Notes under the pieces: model-generated
What the model was told of the DNA's origin: nothing
The model's database searches: none
The model's input: only the letters and a program-made list of their open reading frames with translations
Origin: Pollenia angustigena
Lineage: Eukaryota; Arthropoda; Insecta; Diptera; Polleniidae
DNA: 64,000 nucleotides
Reading direction: 5' to 3'
NCBI GenBank assembly: GCA_930367215.1
Contig: OV884056.1
Location: forward strand, 321,934,709-321,998,708
Made by a program: the position numbers and the translations under genes
Part shown: one piece after another, positions 57,350-64,000 of the stretch
How positions within the stretch are numbered: the stretch's first letter is position 1
Layout of the letters: every line of letters begins with the position of its first letter

Positions 57350-57540
57350 TATTGTGAATTATCAACAAGATTTTGTTTGTCGTGCTTAATTCCTAATTTT
57401 TATTTTTGATAAAAAAAACTGAAATTTATTGCTGAAGGGATACGCTAGTAACATACGCATTTCACTGGTTGCATAGGTCAGATCATCAGGAAACTTCATC
57501 CAAAGATTTTAGAAAATTTAAAGATATTATACAAATAAAT
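57350..57540 (-). repeat. Dispersed repeat (partner of 17955-18140)
   Basis: Reverse complement of 17955-18140, with the CGCATTTCACTGG and GGAAACTTCATCCAAAG landmarks. Confidence 0.6.
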
Positions 57541-57695
57541 TCGCTTAACAGTTTTATTTGTATAATATCATGTACAAGTAAATTTTGGCCATGACTTTGT
57601 CTGAGGGGGTCCCTTAGGACGGTTCAATTTTGGGCGAATCGTTCGACTTTGTATGACCCGATATGTGTATAATAATTGTGCAATATAAATACTAA

Positions 57696-58011
57696 AGCGG
57701 ATCATACACTTGCAATAAAATTGTTCAATTTTACGTATTGTACAATTATATCGCCAATGTCTATGCGATATTCGATGGTAGCACAATATATTGGCAACAA
57801 TCAAAAGACTTTTGATTTCTATTGCACAACGAAAAGAAAGTGAAATGTGTTGGCAACATTGTACAATGCTGCTTACGTTAATCCTATAGGTTATGATCAC
57901 CTTTTTATTGAATGAATGAAACCATTGTGCGACTTATTGCATAATATAGGACAAAATTTAAATAATATGGCGAATATCATATACAATAATATTGCAAGTG
58001 TATGGGCCGCT
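57696..58011. mobile_element. PIF/Harbinger-like MITE
   Basis: The ends AGCGGATCATACACTTGCAA and (minus) AGCGGCCCATACACTTGCAA are flanked by TAA (57693-57695 and 58012-58014). It is 316 bp and non-coding. Confidence 0.78.
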
Positions 58012-58014
58012 TAA

Positions 58015-58650
58015 GACCCGTGCTTGGTAGCCATTATATTTCTAAAAAACAGTAATATTTATTTATTTATTTTATTGCTTGTAATACAAAAAGCCTTCAA
58101 GGCCAAAGCGCATTACTGGAATATTTCGTACATTTTGTATTGAAAATATTAGGGAATTTTCGGCTGTTTTTTTGGGAATTGTGGGATTCGTTTTGTAAGT
58201 TTAATAAAATTTTGAGCTGGTTTGTATTAAGCCTTAAAACATGTATTTACTTGTAAAATTTTATTAAATAATATTAGATTTTATTAGATAAATTAAAATT
58301 TATATTGTTTACAAAAACTCATAAAACAATTTTTTGCAGTTTTTTGCAAAATTTCTACAACGAATTTAAAAATTATATTCGTTTATGAAATCTAGACACA
58401 ATTCCCAACCCTTTGATGTATATTTTTTATCATTTTATTATATGAAGTAATATTTTTTATGTAGATAGCACTTTTTTACCAAAAAAAAAAAACGTCTGTG
58501 TTAGACAGCACAAAACAACATTTATGAAAAAAAAAAACGATTTTGGGAATTTTTTTTTTCAAATTTAAATGACAGATGACCCTTCCGTCAGTGAACACGT
58601 TTCTAAAAAAAAAATTTATTGAAAAATTTCAGATTGCACCATCACAAAAA
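58015..58650. other. Stretch without recognised gene
   Basis: AT-rich with long A and T runs. No repeat partner or coding segment was seen. Confidence 0.4.
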
Positions 58651-58651
58651 C

Positions 58652-59115
58652 AAGTAAGAAAGTATAGTCGGAAAAGCCCGACCATATGATACCCTACACC
58701 ACAGTATTTAAAAACACATCATGCTTATGTGTCCATATAAATATAGATTTATCTATGTTTATAAATTTCATTGAAATCGGTTTGATAGTTTCTGAGAGGA
58801 AGAAATTTCCCTCGTGGTCCTACGATTCGGCCCATTTTCAATAGGCTTGGTCCTTGTGCCTATAAAAACCTATGACCCAAATTTCATCCAATTATCTCCA
58901 AAATTGCGACCTGTACTTTGCGCACAAGGTTACATGGACTGCCAGCCAGCCAGCCAGCCTGCCAGCCAGCCGGACGGACATCGTTAGTTCGACTAAGAAA
59001 GTGATTCTAAGACGATCGGTATACTTTAAGGTGGGTCTAGGACCAATATTTTAAAGCGTTACACACATCAGCACAAATGCATAATACCCTCTCCACTATT
59101 GTGGTGTGGGTATAA
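58652..59115 (+). repeat. Dispersed repeat R1, long copy
   Basis: It starts ACAAGTAAGAAAGTATAGTCGG with CCCGACCATATGATACCC and ends CCCTCTCCACTATTGTGGTG. A CCAG/CCAGC microsatellite lies at about 58938-58972. The short open frame at 58872-59054 is part of the repeat. Confidence 0.75.
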
Positions 59116-59569
59116 TAACTCTCGATATAAAAACCACTCAACCGATTCTCAAACGAGTATATGCGTTAGAAAGGTCTACTTTCACTGATGGTTTAAAAAA
59201 CTCCCGATAGGTGGTGCTGTTGTCGTGATATTTACATTTTTTTTATTGATGGTAGATAGCGCTGGGGTCAAGTTATTAACAAAATTCTCCAGTATTTCAT
59301 TTTTTATTTTTATTTAGAAAATCCCGAGCAGCGCCGGGACCAAACAGTAGTAAGTAGTTAGACAATAAATGAAATTAATTAAATTGCTATTGTGAGGAAT
59401 TGTTTTCTAAATGAGCCATGAATTTGTTTTGAAATTCGTTAAATTCAATACGAAAAAATAATATAATTTTTATTTTAGTATTTTAATGAATGAAATTCAT
59501 ATGTAAGATCAGTAATTGAAACTAAATTATGTTATGTTGAAATGGGTGATGAGGATAAGAAAATCTTCG

Positions 59570-60489
59570 AGAAAATTTTGAATTTGTTTTGGGTGGCCAA
59601 GTGAATTGATATTATAGATATTTTAATTACAATTTTCCCAACGTTTTGTCGGTATATGCCGACATCTTCAGGGGTAGTCTATTTATCAAATACAAACATT
59701 AATTAAACAGAAAATTGTTTTTCACATTTAAAAATGTTGTATCTAGGTTAAATTAAGCAACCGTTAATTCGACTTTATCAATTAGGTAAATATTTTTTTA
59801 TTTTTTATTTTTTTTTATTTTTACCATAACAATACAATATTTATACCACCACCACAATAGTGGAGAGGGTACTATGCGTTTGTGCTGATGTCTGTAACAC
59901 CTTAAAATATTGGTCCTTAGCCCACCTTTACGTATACCGGTTGACTCAGAATCACTTTCTGAGTGGAATTAACGATGTTTGTCCGGCTGGCTGACTGTCC
60001 ATGTAAACCTTGTGCGCAAAGTACAGGTCGCAATTTAGAGATTATTTGATAAAATTTGGAACAAAGGTTCTTATGTGGTGGAAGGTATCAAAAAGTCGGG
60101 TTTAACCGACTATTCTTTCTCACTTGTTTTTTATTGTTGATCTGGACTCAAAAGGTTGGATAAATGTTGTCGTGATTTTGATGTACCTTCAAATTATTTA
60201 AAGCTTATGATTATTTGAAACAAATGAGTGAGTGATTCCTATGAGATGAACAATAACGACATCGAATTTTTCGATGATTTAATTTTCTAATATTAATTTA
60301 TTTTAATATTAATTTACGTTTATTCTTATTTAACAAATTGATCTTAACTCACAATTTCATCGTAAACAACTTTAAATTAATTATTTCTGTTTTGTTATTG
60401 AATTTTAATGTGTTTTTATTTAAAAAAGCTTTTAGCCATTTTTTGCCGTAAATTTAGCCATTTTTGGTCACCAAGTTTTGGCAACACTG
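59570..60489 (-). mobile_element. Second copy of the hAT at 12993
   Basis: The right end, read on the minus strand from 60489, is CAGTGTTGCCAAAACTTGG followed by TGACCAAAAATGGC. The interior GATGTCGTTATTGTTCATCT segment and an R1 copy (59844-60127) sit in the same order as in 12993-14163. The far end is not clear. Confidence 0.65.
59844..60127 (-). repeat. Dispersed repeat R1, minus copy
   Basis: It begins at the right with AACAAGTGAGAAAGAATAGT (minus) and ends at the left with CACTATTGTGGTGGTGG (minus). Confidence 0.7.
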
Positions 60490-60524
60490 GTTCCAACTGA
60501 TAATGCCAGTGTTGAAAGAGCATT

Positions 60525-60857
60525 AGCGGTTTTCACCCTTTGTATTAAGTGTACACCTCTGCTCTATTTAATACGATTTTATACTACAAAGCGTGAGTGA
60601 CTTTTTCGTTAGTATTGTAAATTAATAAAGTTGCTGGGTGAGGGAGAGAGACAGATATAGTTTCTTCAACTGTTTTATTTTGGGTTATTTAACAAAGGTG
60701 TTTACTACAGCTTTTTGTTGGATTTTTCAACTACAGCGTAGTAAATTTTAGTCTAATACATTTTGTTGTTGCAGTGTTGTAAATCTTAGTACTTTAACTA
60801 AATTAATAAGATTCACAAGGCCTACAAGGAACTTTACTATCAAGGGTGAAAACCGCT
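60525..60857. mobile_element. TIR MITE within hAT remnant
   Basis: The ends AGCGGTTTTCACCCTT and their inverse are flanked by ATT on both sides (60522-60524 and 60858-60860). The 3-bp duplication and AGCGG start resemble the Harbinger-like MITE at 57696. Confidence 0.75.
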
Positions 60858-60895
60858 ATTTACAATAATGAACTCCACTAAAACTCGCCTTCGAA

Positions 60896-61518
60896 CAAGG
60901 CGAATTGACTAGAAGGTGAGGGCAACTCTACAATAACACTGCTTCTGTGGTCGGGTTGTCAAAAATATTGCTAGTAAAAAAAAAATAGGTTTTTTTTTAC
61001 ATAAAAAACTAGTTTGTATACAAACTTCGACTCTCCGAAAAAAACACCATATGTTGACTTGGCCCCACCAAGGCGAATTTATAAAGGTGACCGCATCATG
61101 AGATAGAGTTATGCTAGCTATCCCTTTTTATTGAAAAATACTATGTATTTTGTTTTTGTAAAAAGTTAGAGTAAATGTCAAAAATATTTGTTGAATATAT
61201 AAAAAAGAGAATTATTTTGTTAATAAAATATACACAATTGCTTTAGAAAGTTCGCAATTGCAAATTAATTGTGGCTCCACTTATTCCTTACGCATTTTTA
61301 ATTTATTGTGTTTATATTTTATATTATTTTTTTTTATTTTATAAAATTTAATAAAGTTTTTTTTTAACTATTTAAATTTTTATTGAATTTTAAATTTGAA
61401 TTAATTTTTTCACAAAATGTAAACAAAGCACACAAAAAAATAAACAATAAACAGATGACTCGAAAATGTCACCTTTATGAATTCGCCTTGGGCCCCACCT
61501 TCTAGTCAATTCGCCTTG
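60896..61518. mobile_element. CAAGGCG-end element, subfamily 2, perfect duplication
   Basis: The ends CAAGGCGAATTGACTAGAAG with GTG are perfect inverted repeats over 23 bp and are flanked by CCTTCGAA (60888-60895 and 61519-61526). The homologous hAT copy at 18768-18790 lacks the element. A second member of the family is inserted near its right end. Confidence 0.92.
61069..61490. mobile_element. CAAGGCG-end element, subfamily 1, nested
   Basis: The ends CAAGGCGAATTTATAAAGG and CCTTTATGAATTCGCCTTG are flanked by a perfect GGCCCCAC (61061-61068 and 61491-61498). It is 422 bp, a shorter relative of 25850-26814. Confidence 0.92.
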
Positions 61519-61799
61519 CCTTCGAAGTAGAATGCAATACGAACTTTTTGACGCGTCATTACGAGCTAAAAATTATATGAATGTTAATAACTTCGTTGAA
61601 TATATTTAATTGAAGACAAGAAGGGAGTTTTGACCACAGAATGGTTTTGACGGTGAAATGTATAGCGTTTTAGATACATAAAAGTAATGCAACCACATTC
61701 AAATGTACATATATCCAATATTCGTGTAATACTTACCACAAAATTTCTTTATTTGCTGCTTTAAGTAGACTACTATTAAGTATTTTATTGTCTTCACTA

Positions 61800-63424
61800 A
61801 TAATTTTTACGACCAAAAAATTTTTTTTATCCAAAATGTAAAAACAAAGAAACCAAAAGCGAAAAAAAGTAACCAAAACTATTTTGTATCAAAAGTACTA
61901 TTTTATTCGCACTTCAGTTTAAAAATTGTGTGTTTAAACCAGAAATAGTGTTTGTTTGTATCTTGTAGGCTCATAAACCACTGAACCGATTTTTTTAATT
62001 ACCGATGGTCTGGAAAGCTTTTAGTGGAAGTGGCACCTCCACTAAAAACTCTTTTAAAAACGTTTTCAGTTAGAATTTTCAACACTTTTTAGAATGAGCT
62101 CTTACAAGTCAAGCTTTAAAAGTCTTGCTGTGCGTTATGGTACCAAAGTGCAAAATTGAGCTAAATTATGCGGTAGATCTTTTATATACATATATGTAGA
62201 TGCTTTTTGCCCGGTGATAATATAATCATATTAAACGTGATGGGATCGGAAGGTTTTTAAGTAGGTGAAAAAAGTATTGGTATTAGATGTCCAAATATCA
62301 CACAAAACCAAAATGGAAAAAAAGTACACAAGTACACATTGGAAAAAAAAGTAGCCAATTTTGGTTAAAAGTAACCAAAACGGCAAACTGCTTGTTCGTC
62401 TTAGTGAACGAATTTATGGGGGAATTTATAAAATAAGTAAAATCTTAATATTTTCTATAACAAAATCATAAAAAATATGCTTTTTATAACTTTTAAATTT
62501 TCGGTCACGGTGGACCTTTACCCTCCGTTTCCACATGCAAGTGCAAGTTCGAAAAACTCAATACACTCACACTTTTTCACTAACATTCTTACAATTTTTG
62601 TACTTGCAGCTAGAGTTTGCTAAAAACCGTAAAAATGTGAAACCGCAGTTTCGGTTTTAAAATGATTAAAACCGGTCGGTTTCGGTTCGGTTTCGGTTTT
62701 GAAAATATCAAAGTTAAACTTCATAGATAAACATATATATTTTTTTATTTTTTTCATTGTAGGTACATACTTTTATTAACACTTTTATACCTGGACCTGG
62801 TATTTTTTTGACTTTTTTCCTTATTTTTTATATAATTATTAAGTATAGAACGAAACATTATGTATTCCTCAATCAAAGTGTTTTTTTACAAGAAAATGAG
62901 AAAAAAGTGTAAACACCGTGGGCTTCGCAATTGCCCCAATGAACATTTTGTGAGTATTGTATCCACCTGGGCCTGACTAGGCCCTGCCCTATTATATATT
63001 TACTGCAGTAAATAAAATCAAAATTAAACGTATCAAAAAGCATATGGGCTAATCCTGCGTTACGGACGTCACATTCGCACGTAAATTTGCTTGTTAAGAT
63101 TGACACAGCTGGCGTTAGCATTGGAATATTTTCATGAAATTTTTTGCAAAATGCAGTTCTTTGGGAGTATTTTAAAACTTGTTTTAAACTTAAAGGTTAA
63201 CTGTTTTTGAAAAAAAGTTATGCTAGCTTAAAGTTCCGTTACGGACGTTACAAAAAATGGAAGTCGAATTTGAGGCTTATGTGCATTTGCACATTTCTTA
63301 GCTAATTTTGCATAATAAACAAAAAAAGTCCAAATACAAAAAATTAAGTGGAATATATGACCATATCAATCCATCTTAGAAAAGAAGGCTAAGTAGTCCT
63401 GTTAAACAAAAATCTTAATTATTG
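61800..63424. other. Stretch without recognised gene
   Basis: Short motifs recur: AAAGTAACCAAAAC at 61868 and 62369, CGGTTTCGGTTT around 62640-62695, and GTTACGGACGT at 63058 and 63240. These may be ends or pieces of unresolved hAT-like repeats. The minus frame 62873-63121 has no motif. Confidence 0.4.
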
Positions 63425-63535
63425 TCTGTTAAGGCTCAGTTAGGCGAACGTTGCTGTACCCGTAATGTAACGCACCGTACTGTAAGCACGTTGGTGCACT
63501 TATAGAACGTTTAAAAACGTGTCATATGTTTTCCC
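63425..63535 (-). repeat. Dispersed repeat (partner of 43262-43375)
   Basis: Reverse complement of the 43.3-kb copy, with CACCGTACTGTAAGCACGTT and CACTTATAGAACGTT. Confidence 0.65.
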
Positions 63536-63580
63536 ATACATAAACAAAAAGCAATAGTATACATAAAACAAAACAAACAG

Positions 63581-63683
63581 TGATGAGAATCAAAAATGTT
63601 CAAATGGTGACCGTTGTGCAGAAAAGGTACCACGTGATTTAAATGGTATTAAAACAGTATTTTGTGTATGTAAAAAATGTTAA
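63581..63683 (+). other. Possible terminal exon of a small Cys-rich peptide
   Basis: After an AG at 63579-63580 an open segment reads SDENQKCSNGDRC, then EKVPRDLNGIKTVFCVCKKC and TAA (63681-63683), with AATAAA at 63712-63717. The five cysteines and the nearby polyadenylation signal look gene-like, but the upstream tract is A-rich rather than pyrimidine-rich and no preceding exon or signal peptide was found. It may be chance. Confidence 0.2.
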
Positions 63684-64000
63684 TAATTTAATATTTATAT
63701 TATAGATTTACAATAAATAAATTTGCATTTAAGCATATATACATTTTTAGCATACATATATTGTAAATGTGCATACACCAAAAAAGGTTTTGATACCATT
63801 TAAAGTCTCTTATATGTTTCCCTTTTTCATTGTATGTGTATATGCATTTGTTTATTTTAAACATCTAAACATATGTATATTTGTATATTTGGAAATTTGT
63901 TGTATTGTAAGTTGTTTTGTCGCAATTCCATAGATATACTAAAAAAAAGTACCAAAAAAAGAGCAAAATTACCCGCATTCAATGTAACATACAAGCCGCC

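Larger units (their letters stand above)
60490..61600 (+). pseudogene. hAT transposase remnant (hATC), interrupted
   Basis: Around 60495-60523 the frame reads TDNASVERA. After a MITE it continues TMNSTKTRLR (60866-60890), and after the CAAGGCG elements SRMQYELFDALL (from about 61524). These form the hATC dimerisation motif, collinear with the better-joined but more decayed copy at 18727-18830. It is inactive. Confidence 0.7.

Overview
The window looks like AT-rich nuclear DNA of a dipteran fly. It holds one split host gene with GT/AG introns and otherwise almost only transposable elements in many layers of nesting. BEL/Pao, Ty3/gypsy, DD41D mariner and hAT elements, plus dispersed repeats of a type I associate with calyptrate flies, suggest a higher (brachyceran) fly. 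That placement is inference. No database was searched and no identity values were computed.

Host gene. Six exons on the minus strand (31439-31669, 15703-17715, 15264-15639, 14757-14907, 8057-9005, 69-360) join in phase into about 1336 codons of an ABCC4/MRP4-type ABC transporter. It has two membrane domains and two nucleotide-binding domains, and its stop codon is at 69-71. The first coding exon(s), upstream of 31669 on the minus strand, were not found. Three of the five visible introns are long (about 5.8, 7.7 and 13.7 kb) and packed with transposons. The other two are 63 and 356 bp.

Introns. 361-8056 holds a non-LTR retrotransposon split by a 4.1-kb element that has CAGT ends, a TA duplication and long inverted arms around a decayed transposase of a family I cannot name. 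9006-14756 holds an approximately 0.85-kb repeat interrupted by a foldback element and two hAT elements. 17716-31438 holds a three-deep nest (foldback, then TIR element, then hAT, which itself carries further elements), a DD41D mariner, two tRNA-related SINE-like units and a 2.9-kb long-TIR element.

Intergenic part (32-64 kb). A Ty3/gypsy element (35010-40728) has 5-bp target duplications and is itself hit by a hAT and a MITE. A BEL/Pao element (49312-56439) has 507-bp LTRs and 5-bp duplications. A TIR element, a hAT and a second TIR element are nested at 46091-48784. A short element family with CAAGGCG ends and 8-bp target duplications resembles the P superfamily. No second host gene was found. 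A small Cys-rich open segment near 63.6 kb is only a weak candidate.

I see no CRISPR array, operon, rRNA or intact tRNA gene. The most unusual items are the unclassified transposase element, the CAAGGCG family, an LTR unit ending in an inverted piece of its own LTR, and the SINE-like units.
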